In this document: one piece after another, positions 33,304 to 41,908 of the stretch | Layout: every line of letters begins with the position of its first letter | How positions within the stretch are numbered: position 1 is the first letter of the stretch | NCBI RefSeq assembly: GCF_002742265.1 | Contig: NZ_MDGL01000065.1 | Location: forward strand, 1-64,000 | Reading direction: 5' to 3' | DNA from: Maribacter sp. 4G9 | Lineage (GTDB): Bacteria; Bacteroidota; Bacteroidia; Flavobacteriales; Flavobacteriaceae | DNA: 64,000 nucleotides | Made by a program: the position numbers and the translations under genes | The notes under the pieces: generated by a model | The model's input: only the letters and a program-made list of their open reading frames with translations | Told to the model about the DNA's origin: nothing | The model's database searches: none

Positions 33304-34407
33304 ATGTACAACTATATGAATTTGTTCTTTAGAATCTTTGGAATTTTATGCGCGATTTTCCTTTTTGTTTCCTGCGGAAATGCCGATGATGATGTAAACC
33401 TGGACCTAAATTTTGGCGATGGCCTTGGAAAAGGAGTACCTGTAGATGATTGTTTAGGATTGGATGAAGGCGAATTGGTGTTATCCATCCAGGATCAATA
33501 TACGACCCTACCCGGTAAGGTCTCCATCTTTTTTAGGGTTTCTGACACCAACGGAAATCCAGTGCCCGGTTTAACGGCAGAGCAATTTACCATTTACGAG
33601 CAAGGTAGGAACGACGATTGTTTCAATACGATTTCCACGTCGGAATCCTTTGCGCGAATTTCCCCAAATTCACAGATTTTCTCCAATAACGCCCTTTTGG
33701 TGCTGGATTTGAGCAACAGTGTTTTGGAGAGCAGTCTACAAGAGCTTAAAATGGCCAGTGCCAGTTTTGTGGACAACGTTATGCCCGATGCCGAATCGGA
33801 TTCTTTTAAAATGGCGATTTATTGGTTCGATGGTGAAAACGAACTTCACCTGTTGAACGAACTTACTTCCTCCAAGAATGAATTGATCACTTCCATCAAT
33901 GGAATTACCGATGACATTAGTACTGATCCTTCCACGGATTTGTACGGAGCGGTAATCAAATCTACCGATATCGCTACGGACATCGTCAATAAAACAACGG
34001 CAGGAGAAAAAATTGGTGCCGCTTCCGTAGTTATTTTTACGGATGGTACGGATCAAGCCTCCAGATTTACCGAAGAGGCCGCGCTTAAAAAAGTGAACGA
34101 TGCCAATTCCAACATTTCTTTTTTCAGTATTGGATTAGGTAGTGAAATAGACACCCAAGTCCTTATGGACATAGGGAAGACTTCCAGCGTATTTGCGAGT
34201 AACAAGGACGATTTGGAAGATACCTTTAACGAGATTTCCGAAAAGGTTTCGGAGCGGGCGAACAGCTTCTATCTTTTCGAATACTGTAGCCCAAAACGGG
34301 ATGGTAGTGGTGAAAACAACTTGGCCATTGAGGTGAATACAGGTACCAGGCAAGGTGCTGTACAGACCAAGTTCAACGCCAATGGATTTACCGGCGGTTG
34401 CGAGTAA
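33304..34407 (+). CDS. VWA-domain lipoprotein
   Basis: A 367-residue lipoprotein; the alternative ATG at 33316 gives a more compact signal peptide, and either start leads to the lipobox F-V-S-C. After an acidic linker and a beta-rich domain (residues about 50-120) comes a von Willebrand A domain with the MIDAS motif D-L-S-N-S near residue 143 and D-x-x-x-F-K-M-A-I-Y-W-F-D-G near 165, then V-V-I-F-T-D-G-T-D near 245. VWA domains bind metal-dependent protein ligands at the cell surface. It ends just before a strong terminator and appears monocistronic. Confidence 0.8.
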   Translation: MYNYMNLFFRIFGILCAIFLFVSCGNADDDVNLDLNFGDGLGKGVPVDDCLGLDEGELVLSIQDQYTTLPGKVSIFFRVSDTNGNPVPGLTAEQFTIYEQGRNDDCFNTISTSESFARISPNSQIFSNNALLVLDLSNSVLESSLQELKMASASFVDNVMPDAESDSFKMAIYWFDGENELHLLNELTSSKNELITSINGITDDISTDPSTDLYGAVIKSTDIATDIVNKTTAGEKIGAASVVIFTDGTDQASRFTEEAALKKVNDANSNISFFSIGLGSEIDTQVLMDIGKTSSVFASNKDDLEDTFNEISEKVSERANSFYLFEYCSPKRDGSGENNLAIEVNTGTRQGAVQTKFNANGFTGGCE

Positions 34408-34425
34408 AAAATATACCGATTGATT

Positions 34426-34457
34426 TAAAAAGAGGCATTTATTGCCTCTTTTTTTTT
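34426..34457 (+). terminator. Intrinsic terminator of the VWA lipoprotein gene
   Basis: The stem AGAGGCA (34431-34437) / TGCCTCT (34443-34449), extended by an A/T pairing, is followed by a run of eight T. Confidence 0.85.
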
Positions 34458-34609
34458 ACCCAATTATATCGCCCTAAACCTTTTTATATCAACAATTTAA
34501 AGCCTCTATAGAAGTGTTGACTTCCAAAACAATGCTATTCCAAAAAATCCATTCCAGAAAAATTCCCGTAGATGTTAGTGAAAGATTATTAACTAAATAT
34601 ACGCTTGAA

Positions 34610-35446
34610 ATGAAAAAATTATCAATAATCGGAGTAGCATCCATCGTACTTTTATCTTCTTGTGTTTCTAAAAAGAAATATGTGGCATTAGAGGACAACT
34701 TGGCGCAGACCCAAAGTAGGCTGACCAAGACTCAAGTCGAAAAAGAGGAGTTGGAAACAAAAATGTCCAAAATTGAGGCCCGTGTAGAAGAGTACAATTC
34801 CAAAATAAATTCCCTAAAGGAAATCAACGATAGTCAATATACCACTGTAGACGATGTTGCCGTAATGAGCAACAATACCAAGGCGAACATGAGAAAGACA
34901 CTGGAAAATGTTGACCCCGCCAAACTTGCCGAGGCAAAGACCTTACAGGATTCCATGAACCTAGCGGTTTCGTATAAATTGAAACAATCCATTGCGGACG
35001 AAGGGGAAGATGTGGATGTGAGTATAGACAAGACCGTAGTAATGATTAATATTTCGGACGAATTGTTGTTCAATACGGCTGGATATAGGGTTAGTAGCAA
35101 AGCGGACAATGTTCTTAAAAAATTGGCCGATGTCATAAATTCCGAACCCAGCATGGAGGTCATGGTAGAAGGCCATACGGATTCCAGAACCATCAACACT
35201 CCCTTGTTTGAGGACAACTGGGACCTTAGTGTCAAGAGGGCGACTTCCATTGTTCGTGAACTACAGAACGAATACAATGTAAATCCAAAACAGTTGATCG
35301 CTGCCGGTAGAAGTAGCTATCTTCCTTTGGTAGAAAACGATAGTAAGGAAAATATGGCCAAAAACAGAAGGACAAAAATCGTTATCCTTCCTAATTTGGA
35401 CAAATTCTTCGCTTTGATGGATGCCGATACGGCCAGCATTGACTAA
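34610..35446 (+). CDS. OmpA-family lipoprotein
   Basis: A 278-residue lipoprotein from the ATG at 34610 (signal M-K-K-L-S-I-I-G-V-A ending in L-S-S-C). Residues about 25-110 form a coiled coil. The C-terminal OmpA/MotB domain (about 150-270) has V-M-V-E-G-H-T-D-S near 185, followed by N-W-D-L-S-V-K-R-A-T-S-I and a late N-R-R-T-K-I-V-I-L, the conserved meso-diaminopimelate-binding positions. It should tether the outer membrane to peptidoglycan. An in-frame upstream extension lacks a signal peptide and is not adopted. Confidence 0.9.
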   Translation: MKKLSIIGVASIVLLSSCVSKKKYVALEDNLAQTQSRLTKTQVEKEELETKMSKIEARVEEYNSKINSLKEINDSQYTTVDDVAVMSNNTKANMRKTLENVDPAKLAEAKTLQDSMNLAVSYKLKQSIADEGEDVDVSIDKTVVMINISDELLFNTAGYRVSSKADNVLKKLADVINSEPSMEVMVEGHTDSRTINTPLFEDNWDLSVKRATSIVRELQNEYNVNPKQLIAAGRSSYLPLVENDSKENMAKNRRTKIVILPNLDKFFALMDADTASID

Positions 35447-35469
35447 AAAATGTTAGAATGCATTTTATT

Positions 35470-35496
35470 AAGGGTGGCTTTGGCCACCCTTTTTTA
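35470..35496 (+). terminator. Intrinsic terminator of the OmpA lipoprotein gene
   Basis: AGGGTGGC (35471-35478) pairs perfectly with GCCACCCT (35483-35490) across a four-base loop and is followed by TTTTTATTT. Confidence 0.85.
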
Positions 35497-35619
35497 TTTC
35501 AATAAAGTAAAGTAGGGTTTTGTGGTCTAATAATTGTTTATATATTATAACGACCCCAAAGTTTACAATACTTATCATCCTAAAGGCTATGCGAAAGTTT
35601 AATTCAAAAAATAAAAGTC

Positions 35620-35787
35620 ATGGATGTACTCAAAGAAATTTATTTGAAAAGTGCCTTGGGCATTTTACCAAACCCTGTTAAAAGCCTGGTTTTACTAATC
35701 TTTACGGTAATTGTAGCCATTTTGTTCACCATGTTATATTTCTTGTTGAAACACGGACACTATTTAAATGTACAATTTGGTTATTAG
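35620..35787 (+). CDS. Small single-span membrane protein (55 aa)
   Basis: A 55-codon ORF that begins MDVLKEIYLKSALGILPNPV and continues with one strong hydrophobic segment (about residues 22-44) and a polar C-terminal end (K-H-G-H-Y-L-N-V-Q-F-G-Y). The topology suggests an amphipathic or surface helix followed by a single inner-membrane span. It follows the OmpA gene terminator, so it has its own promoter, and it converges with the M14 peptidase gene four bases away. I do not recognise a family. Confidence 0.55.
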   Translation: MDVLKEIYLKSALGILPNPVKSLVLLIFTVIVAILFTMLYFLLKHGHYLNVQFGY

Positions 35788-35791
35788 ATTC

Positions 35792-37258
35792 CTATCTAAA
35801 AATCATGGCATTGGGAATACTGATGTCCTCGGCGTTTAGGTCAATCAAAAAGCCGTTGATGATCGCATAGGCATACTTTCCATCCTTTCTAAGAAAAAAA
35901 GTGGGATTGATACCCGGTTGTAGTTGTAAATCCGGTGCCTTAAAATTCTCGCCCACCAAATGTAAGGGCATAGGCGAATTCAATTGTTTCAACGGAATAT
36001 TGGAAACCTTTACGTACCCAAAACCTTCGGATAACAATTTTTTGGCATCCAACTTTTTCGCCTCCTCCAAGTTGGCAAACGTTTGACCATACACCTTAGC
36101 AGCAACAATTTCATGCCCTGTGGCATCCAAGGTCTCGTAAGCATAATAGGTAGATAAATCGCCTTGATCCCAAATCCTGCTGCTATACCAAAAATTCTCA
36201 TGGTCCTCATAATCCACCTCCACCTGATTGATGCCCACATCCAAAATATAGGACTCACTCATCAGGTTATAGGTCGCCCCAACAATCTTTAGGTCGAACA
36301 GCATCCGGTCGTTTTCAGGTATTTTTTCATATTCCGAGATTTCAATTTCCTTAAAATTTTCCTTGGCAATGGTATATATGGCCGACAAAATGGAGACATA
36401 GTTCAATTTTCGGATTTCCTGCTTTTCCGGGTCTTCAGGATACCCACCCGATTCAATCAAAATAGTGCTGGTACCCCATTTTTGGATGTTGTCGCCAAAA
36501 GCCCTAGGTTCAAAAGCATCGTTATATCGTCCTACTTGTCCTGGAGCATATTTTTGAAGGATGTTGTTCATGAAAACGATGATTTTCATGGCATTTCCAC
36601 GCACCTCGTTAATATCCTTTTCATAATTGAAAGCTGGTGCGAGATAGGAAATGGTTGCGGGCTTGTCCGTCCGTTCTGCATTGTAATAGGTGCTTTGATC
36701 GTGCAGATTGAACCCAAAATCCGCCTCCAAACTATCCCGTACCCTTTTCAATGTCTGACTTTCTGGAGACTGTAAGCGCAGGGCATCCCTATTGATATCG
36801 ATTCCCAAAAGGTTACGACGTTGAAAGAGTTCCGCCCCATCGGGATTGAGCATGGGCAAAAAATGGATGGTCAGGTTGGAAAGCATAGCTTCCTTTTCTT
36901 CCTGAAAATCGGGACTATTCAAAAAATTGAGAATATCAAAGATTGCCTGGGTTGCCGTGGGCTCGTCCCCATGCATCTGGGACCACAAAAAAACATCGGT
37001 TTCACCGCTACCAATACTGACCAAGGAAAGCGATTTTCCACCTATGGAGGTTCCGACCCTATTCACCTTGAACTTTGGATTCCTTCTGAATTTCTCCAAC
37101 AAAGGCTGTAAATCGGCATGCTTTATTCTCCTTTTCCCAAGCGTTGGCTCCTTATATTTTTCATAGGTCTCGTACAATTGTTCGGTAATATCCTGCGCAT
37201 GGCTGGTAAAAATTGTCAGGATTAAGAAAGCAATGATCACACAATGAAATCTTTTCAT
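35792..37258 (-). CDS. M14-family zinc carboxypeptidase, exported
   Basis: A 488-residue exported peptidase from the ATG at 37258, which begins a signal peptide (MKRFHCVIIAFLILTIFTSHAQ). The M14 zinc site is complete: H and E in W-S-Q-M-H-G-D-E-P-T-A near residue 90, then N-P-D-G-A near 145 with R-N near 155, H in G-F-N-L-H-D-Q-S near 190, and the catalytic Glu in T-I-L-I-E-S-G-G-Y near 285. The C-terminal 170 residues form an extra domain. It probably trims peptides or peptidoglycan stems in the periplasm. Its upstream region contains the inverted copy C of a palindromic repeat. Confidence 0.85.
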   Translation of the reverse strand: MKRFHCVIIAFLILTIFTSHAQDITEQLYETYEKYKEPTLGKRRIKHADLQPLLEKFRRNPKFKVNRVGTSIGGKSLSLVSIGSGETDVFLWSQMHGDEPTATQAIFDILNFLNSPDFQEEKEAMLSNLTIHFLPMLNPDGAELFQRRNLLGIDINRDALRLQSPESQTLKRVRDSLEADFGFNLHDQSTYYNAERTDKPATISYLAPAFNYEKDINEVRGNAMKIIVFMNNILQKYAPGQVGRYNDAFEPRAFGDNIQKWGTSTILIESGGYPEDPEKQEIRKLNYVSILSAIYTIAKENFKEIEISEYEKIPENDRMLFDLKIVGATYNLMSESYILDVGINQVEVDYEDHENFWYSSRIWDQGDLSTYYAYETLDATGHEIVAAKVYGQTFANLEEAKKLDAKKLLSEGFGYVKVSNIPLKQLNSPMPLHLVGENFKAPDLQLQPGINPTFFLRKDGKYAYAIINGFLIDLNAEDISIPNAMIFR

Positions 37259-37421
37259 CTGTTTAATTCTATAGTTTTTCATAGGTCAGCTGTAATTCGC
37301 CAATATCTATCTCGGTGGGTATCAAGATTTGTACTGGCTCATTTCATTCGTTTGAAATTAGGTTAATAGCTTGGTTTTTAAATATTTCCTTTTGTAGAGG
37401 TATTTAACTTTCCATATAAAA

Positions 37422-37443
37422 CCCCTCGATGAGGGTTTCATTT
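37422..37443 (-). repeat. Dispersed palindromic repeat, copy C (inverted)
   Basis: On the minus strand the sequence reads AAATGAAACCCTCATCGAGGGG, the same core as copies A and B in opposite orientation. It overlaps the stop codon of the amidase gene, whose TGA is part of the repeat. Confidence 0.6.
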
Positions 37444-38091
37444 GGGGATGGATTTAAAGTTCAGGTCCTTAACGGCATTTCTAACGTTTTGCATAAAATC
37501 GGTTCCCGGGTCGGTCTTTTGGGTTCTATAACCTTCATCCTGCTCCAACCATAGGGGATGGTCCTCAAATTTTGTGTACTCGTAATGACCTATCAAATAG
37601 TCGATATCATACTTATCGGCCAAATAACGGACCAGCCAAATATTGGATTTTAACTGTGCCTTGGTCAAGGGTTGGCCGGTATCCCCGCCCACATTTTCCA
37701 CGCCAATAGCGCAATGGTTCAATCCTATGACATGTCTGGCCATGGTAGTTTCCGGCATCAATCTAAAAATGGTACCATCTCGGTCCACCATAAATTGAGA
37801 GGAGACGTTTAGGGCTCCGGCAGCGTTAATATCGGGTCTGGAATTGGGCAAGGTTGGAGGGTCAAAAGCGTTGAAGGACGCTTCAAAAGTGGGAATCACG
37901 GTCCAATGCAGCACGATCATTTTCGGAACAATATCCGGGGTATCCTTTTCCAAACCATAACGGTCCTTCATATAATCCAAAGTCAATATCCGTCGCTCGG
38001 TATCAAAGGTAATAGGTTTATCCACTATTGTGCGGGTCACTGCACAGGATGCAAGGCATACAAAAATGGCAACTGTTTTTATAAACTTCAT
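37438..38091 (-). CDS. N-acetylmuramoyl-L-alanine amidase (amidase_2) lipoprotein
   Basis: A 217-residue lipoprotein from the ATG at 38091 (signal MKFIKTVAIFVCLASC, Cys16). Zinc ligands of the amidase_2/PGRP fold are visible: M-I-V-L-H-W-T near residue 58, a central N-H-C-A-I-G-V-E-N-V-G-G near 130, and H-Y-E-Y-T-K-F near 170 with K-T-D-P-G-T-D-F near 197. It should cleave the amide between muramic acid and the stem peptide. It overlaps the 3D-domain gene by four bases (ATGA), so both cell-wall proteins are produced together. Confidence 0.85.
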   Translation of the reverse strand: MKFIKTVAIFVCLASCAVTRTIVDKPITFDTERRILTLDYMKDRYGLEKDTPDIVPKMIVLHWTVIPTFEASFNAFDPPTLPNSRPDINAAGALNVSSQFMVDRDGTIFRLMPETTMARHVIGLNHCAIGVENVGGDTGQPLTKAQLKSNIWLVRYLADKYDIDYLIGHYEYTKFEDHPLWLEQDEGYRTQKTDPGTDFMQNVRNAVKDLNFKSIPK

Positions 38092-38528
38092 TTTTGATTT
38101 TCGTTTAGGGTTTCCTTTACTTTTTTTACCGCATATTGAATTTCTACCTTTCGTCGTCCCCACTCCTTGGCCTTTTTACGGTCCTCCCCCATGTAAATAT
38201 CGATTCTATTGCGCCATCTGGGATGCATTTTATCCTTTACGATATAGATACCCTCAAAAGTATCGATTTTCACCAAGGTATTATGCCTCAATCCTTTTCT
38301 TAAAAGATCCCGTGATACGGCAATCCACTTCACCCCGGGTTTAATGGAGTCGCCCCAGGCCGTTATCTCTGGATGCTCAAAAGATGTCTGTCCAGGGAAG
38401 GAATTATAGGCCGTGGCCGTGACCGTCAAGGGCATCCAATCATAACTGTCTTCAATCCTAGATCGCTCCTCGCAACCGATGATAGAAAAAATCACCAATA
38501 TCCCCAGAATTCGATACATGACCTTCAA
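38088..38528 (-). CDS. 3D-domain lipoprotein (predicted peptidoglycan-active)
   Basis: A 146-residue lipoprotein (signal with lipobox I-I-G-C). Residues about 30-120 are a 3D domain, named for its three conserved aspartates, visible here as the V-K-D-K-M, N-R-I-D-I-Y and K-I-D-T-F-E-G positions, with the opening V-T-A-T-A-Y-N-S. The 3D fold is the double-psi barrel of MltA-type lytic transglycosylases. The pairing with an amidase in overlapping genes points to coordinated peptidoglycan cleavage. Confidence 0.75.
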   Translation of the reverse strand: MKVMYRILGILVIFSIIGCEERSRIEDSYDWMPLTVTATAYNSFPGQTSFEHPEITAWGDSIKPGVKWIAVSRDLLRKGLRHNTLVKIDTFEGIYIVKDKMHPRWRNRIDIYMGEDRKKAKEWGRRKVEIQYAVKKVKETLNENQK

Positions 38529-38616
38529 TTAAAAAATGGAATATACTAATAATCCCTTTTTGTCAATATATATGATATCATCCTTTTTCTCTAAATTAGA
38601 AGCCAATAGATTCCGT

Positions 38617-39951
38617 ATGAAGAAACTTACCTGGGCCTTTGCCCTCGTGTTGGTGGTACTTTTGGTGTTCGGCTACCTTAACTACCCCAAACTGAACCTT
38701 ATCTCTGGATACGCCTCAAAAAACTTGGCTTCCAATGTCTTTCTTGCCCAAAGGGACGCCTATTTCGTGAATGTGGTAGACCACGATATGCCACTGATAA
38801 ATCTGGCAACTGCGGAAGCCGATTCGGAAAACAAATCCGCCAGTGCTTCCGTATACGGACTCATGGAACGGATATCGGTCTACAAAGAAGGGCTGGGGGC
38901 CGTTCTGACCAATACCGAGCATCAAAAACACAACTTTTCCATAGTTCCGGAACGACACCAAAAAAGGGACACCTTACCATTTCCATACGGAAATCAGGGG
39001 GTCAAGGATACGCTGATGGCCAATGTGGATTATGATGCGCTGGAATTTACCTTAACTAGGGCCATGCAGGATTCCGTTCAAAAGACCAGAAGTTTACTGG
39101 TGGTCTATAAAAACCAAATTATTGGGGAAAAATATACTGACGAATTTAACAAGGACACTAAAATTTTGGGCTGGTCAATGACCAAAAGTATTCTGGGAAC
39201 CCTGTACGGTATTTTGGAATTTGAAAATGGGGTTTCTTTGGAGTATCGCCCTTTTGAAGTGCTTTATAATACAGATGGGCCAAAATCCAAGATAACATTG
39301 AACCATTTACTGCGGATGCAAAGCGGATTGGCCTGGGACGAGGATTACTTTAAAATTTCCGACGTGACCAAAATGTTGTTCCTTGATTCCGATATGACCC
39401 TGGCACAAGCCAATAATGTGGTCATCGCCCCACCCACGGAAATATGGAACTATTCCTCAGGCACCAGTAACCTGCTTTCGGGAATTTTGAGAAAACAGTT
39501 CGCAACGCATCAGGAATACTTGAATTTTCCCTACGCCAAACTGATTGATAGAATTGGCATGCACTCCATGCTGATAGAAACCGATTTAGAAGGAAATTTT
39601 GTAGGTTCCTCCTACGGATGGGCAACCACGCGGGATTGGGCCAAATTTGGACTGCTCTACCTACACAGAGGCGATTGGAACGGTGACCGAATTTTTTCCG
39701 ACAGTTGGGTGGACTACATCACCAAACCCACTGAACATTCGAACGGTACCTACGGCGCGCACTTTTGGTTGAATGCGGAAGGAAAATATCCCGATCTGCC
39801 CCGGGATCTCTATTCCGCCAATGGATTCCAAGGGCAACGTGTGTTTATCATTCCCTCTAAAGACATGGTAATCGTACGGACCGGACTCGAGGAACAAACG
39901 GACGAGCAGTTCAATACCTTGATTTCCGATATCCTAAAAACTATCCGATAG
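38617..39951 (+). CDS. Class C beta-lactamase-like serine hydrolase
   Basis: A 444-residue protein from the ATG at 38617, with one N-terminal membrane segment (residues about 4-24). The serine beta-lactamase/esterase fold shows S-x-x-K as G-W-S-M-T-K near residue 190, the Y-x-[SN] motif in N-Y-S-S-G-T-S-N near 280, and G-A-H-F-W-L-N near 385 in the place of K-T-G/H-x-G. The family (EstB or 6-aminohexanoate dimer hydrolase-like) hydrolyses esters or amides; true beta-lactamase activity is not implied. The start is set by the signal-anchor; the frame extends 27 codons upstream without one. Confidence 0.8.
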   Translation: MKKLTWAFALVLVVLLVFGYLNYPKLNLISGYASKNLASNVFLAQRDAYFVNVVDHDMPLINLATAEADSENKSASASVYGLMERISVYKEGLGAVLTNTEHQKHNFSIVPERHQKRDTLPFPYGNQGVKDTLMANVDYDALEFTLTRAMQDSVQKTRSLLVVYKNQIIGEKYTDEFNKDTKILGWSMTKSILGTLYGILEFENGVSLEYRPFEVLYNTDGPKSKITLNHLLRMQSGLAWDEDYFKISDVTKMLFLDSDMTLAQANNVVIAPPTEIWNYSSGTSNLLSGILRKQFATHQEYLNFPYAKLIDRIGMHSMLIETDLEGNFVGSSYGWATTRDWAKFGLLYLHRGDWNGDRIFSDSWVDYITKPTEHSNGTYGAHFWLNAEGKYPDLPRDLYSANGFQGQRVFIIPSKDMVIVRTGLEEQTDEQFNTLISDILKTIR

Positions 39952-40125
39952 GCCTAATTTTCAAAACTAATTGTACGATTTTTCGACCAAACTACAATTT
40001 GTAAGCGGTTGACCACAAATTTGCCTTGGGAGACAACAATAGTTTCCCCAAACCCACCTTCCTAACTACTTTTACAGTGTTACAAAAACGAATAAATTTT
40101 TTTCATTTTCATATAGTGTTCTCGT

Positions 40126-40159
40126 AAAAGAGTCCGGTCTTTGTTGATCGGGCTCTTTT
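40126..40159. terminator. Bidirectional terminator between the hydrolase and menB
   Basis: AAAAGAGTCCG (40126-40136) pairs with CGGGCTCTTTT (40149-40159) with one G-T pair. A- and T-runs on both flanks suit the two convergent genes. Confidence 0.8.
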
Positions 40160-40189
40160 TAGTTTGCGGCAATTTGCTCAAAAAGTCAA

Positions 40190-41032
40190 TCAAGGCAGCC
40201 AATTGTTCTTCCCAAAGTTGGGCTTTCTTTTTTCCAAAAAGGCGTTCCTGCCTTCTTTCGCTTCTTCGGTCATATAGGCCAGACGGGTAGCTTCACCTGC
40301 AAATACCTGTTGTCCTACCATGCCGTCATCCGTAAGGTTCATGGCGAATTTGAGCATTTTGATGGACGTAGGTGATTTTTGTAAAATCTCCTGTGCCCAT
40401 TCATAGGCCGTATCTTCAAGCTTTGAATGGGTTACCACCGCATTGACCATACCCATTTCAAAAGCTTCTTGCGCGGAATAGTTCCTTCCTAAAAAGAATA
40501 TCTCACGGGCCTTTTTTTGACCTACCATCTTGGCCAAATAAGCGGAACCATATCCGGCATCAAAACTGGTAACATCCGCATCGGTCTGCTTGAAAATGGC
40601 GTGTTCTTTACTGGCCAAGGTCATATCGCAGACCACATGTAGGCTATGTCCACCGCCCACGGCCCAACCGGGAACTACCGCAATGACCACTTTTGGCATA
40701 AACCGGATCATGCGCTGTACTTCCAGAATATTGAGTCGGTGTTGGCCGTCTTCGCCTACATAGCCCTTTTCGCCCCTGGCCTTTTGGTCGCCGCCGCTAC
40801 AAAAGGACCAAATACCATCCTTGGTAGAAGGACCTTCCGCAGAAAGCAATACTACCCCAATGGAAGTGTCCTCCTGGGCATCGTAAAAAGCTTTGATCAA
40901 TTCACTGGTGGTATGGGGCCTAAAGGCATTTCTAACATTGGGTCGGTTGAACGCAATGCGTGCCACCCCATCGCTTTTTTTATAGGTAATATCCTCAAAT
41001 TCCAGAGCGGTTTTCCACTGGGCTACTTGCAT
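40190..41032 (-). CDS. menB: 1,4-dihydroxy-2-naphthoyl-CoA synthase
   Basis: A 280-residue crotonase-fold enzyme of menaquinone biosynthesis. It converts o-succinylbenzoyl-CoA to 1,4-dihydroxy-2-naphthoyl-CoA. Family hallmarks are N-R-P-x-V-R-N-A-F-R-P near residue 30, the F-C-S-G-G-D-Q oxyanion loop near 80, G-W-A-V-G-G-G-H-S-L near 125, T-S-F-D-A-G-Y-G-S near 155 with the active-site Ser, and the C-terminal K-P-N-F. Menaquinone is the normal quinone of flavobacteria. Other men genes are not in the window. A well-matched promoter lies upstream. Confidence 0.95.
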   Translation of the reverse strand: MQVAQWKTALEFEDITYKKSDGVARIAFNRPNVRNAFRPHTTSELIKAFYDAQEDTSIGVVLLSAEGPSTKDGIWSFCSGGDQKARGEKGYVGEDGQHRLNILEVQRMIRFMPKVVIAVVPGWAVGGGHSLHVVCDMTLASKEHAIFKQTDADVTSFDAGYGSAYLAKMVGQKKAREIFFLGRNYSAQEAFEMGMVNAVVTHSKLEDTAYEWAQEILQKSPTSIKMLKFAMNLTDDGMVGQQVFAGEATRLAYMTEEAKEGRNAFLEKRKPNFGKNNWLP

Positions 41033-41057
41033 TTCTAATCAATTTAATTTATAGGTA

Positions 41058-41089
41058 TAAAGATAGCTGTTCCTAGGGAAGTGTACCAA
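41058..41089 (-). promoter_or_regulatory. Promoter of menB (TTG-N21-TATCTTTA)
   Basis: On the minus strand TTG (41087-41089) and TATCTTTA (41058-41065) are separated by 21 bases, a good match to the Bacteroidetes -33 TTG / -7 TAnnTTTG promoter. The predicted start site lies about 20 bases before the ATG. Confidence 0.6.
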
Positions 41090-41179
41090 AAGGAAATGAA
41101 ATGAGTTAGAAACCTTGCCATCATTGCCCTTCAAAATCCATTTTAAAACTTAAATTTAGGGTATATTACAAAATTGCCT

Positions 41180-41908
41180 ATGAAGAAAGCGGTTTATAGC
41201 ATTATAAAGTTCATACGGACGTTCCTATCCGAAAAATTTCATAATGAGGACTCCCGTTTGCCCTATTTCATTACCGTTTTCATTTCACTGGCCATCGTGG
41301 TAGGCGGAATCAATCTGTTCATAGAACTTACGGAAACCCTAAAAACCGAGACCCTTGCCCGATACGACACGGCCATTACCGATTATATCATCTCTTTCCG
41401 GAATCCTTCGTTAACCACATTTTTCAAGTTCGTAACGGATATTGGGGATGTCACCGGATATTTGATCGTTTTGGTTCTTTTTGTCATTATTTCCTGGCGC
41501 ATTATCAAAAGCTGGAAATATGTGCTTCAATCCGTTATAGTTTTATTGCTTGCTACCCTTTCCAATATGGCACTTAAGCGGTTTGTGGACCGTGCCAGGC
41601 CGGGCATAGAACATTTGGTCACCGTAGAAAGCTTGAGCTATCCTAGTGGCCATGCCATGGGCGCCATGGCCTTTTTTGGGTTTTTGATTTACCTGATATC
41701 CAAATTAAGGATTCATAAGGGCTTACGGTATTTTATAATGTTCCTGTTTGCCTTGTTGATTATTATCATTGGCATCAGTAGGATATATCTTGGGGTCCAT
41801 TATCCCTCGGATGTGGTGGGCGGCTTTATCGCCGGATTTATCTGGGTGGTTTTCTGTGTCCTGATCTTTGATGTGATACAGATTTTTAGAAGGGACCCGG
41901 AAGTTTAA
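41180..41908 (+). CDS. PAP2-family membrane phosphatase
   Basis: A 242-residue membrane protein with six hydrophobic segments. The three-part PAP2 signature is complete: K-R-F-V-D-R-A-R-P-G near residue 135, S-Y-P-S-G-H-A-M-G near 153, and S-R-I-Y-L-G-V-H-Y-P-S-D-V near 200 with the catalytic His. Such enzymes dephosphorylate undecaprenyl pyrophosphate or lipid phosphates. The ATG at 41180 is used; an in-frame TTG two codons earlier is unlikely. Its last four bases overlap the convergent glycosyltransferase gene. Confidence 0.85.
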   Translation: MKKAVYSIIKFIRTFLSEKFHNEDSRLPYFITVFISLAIVVGGINLFIELTETLKTETLARYDTAITDYIISFRNPSLTTFFKFVTDIGDVTGYLIVLVLFVIISWRIIKSWKYVLQSVIVLLLATLSNMALKRFVDRARPGIEHLVTVESLSYPSGHAMGAMAFFGFLIYLISKLRIHKGLRYFIMFLFALLIIIIGISRIYLGVHYPSDVVGGFIAGFIWVVFCVLIFDVIQIFRRDPEV

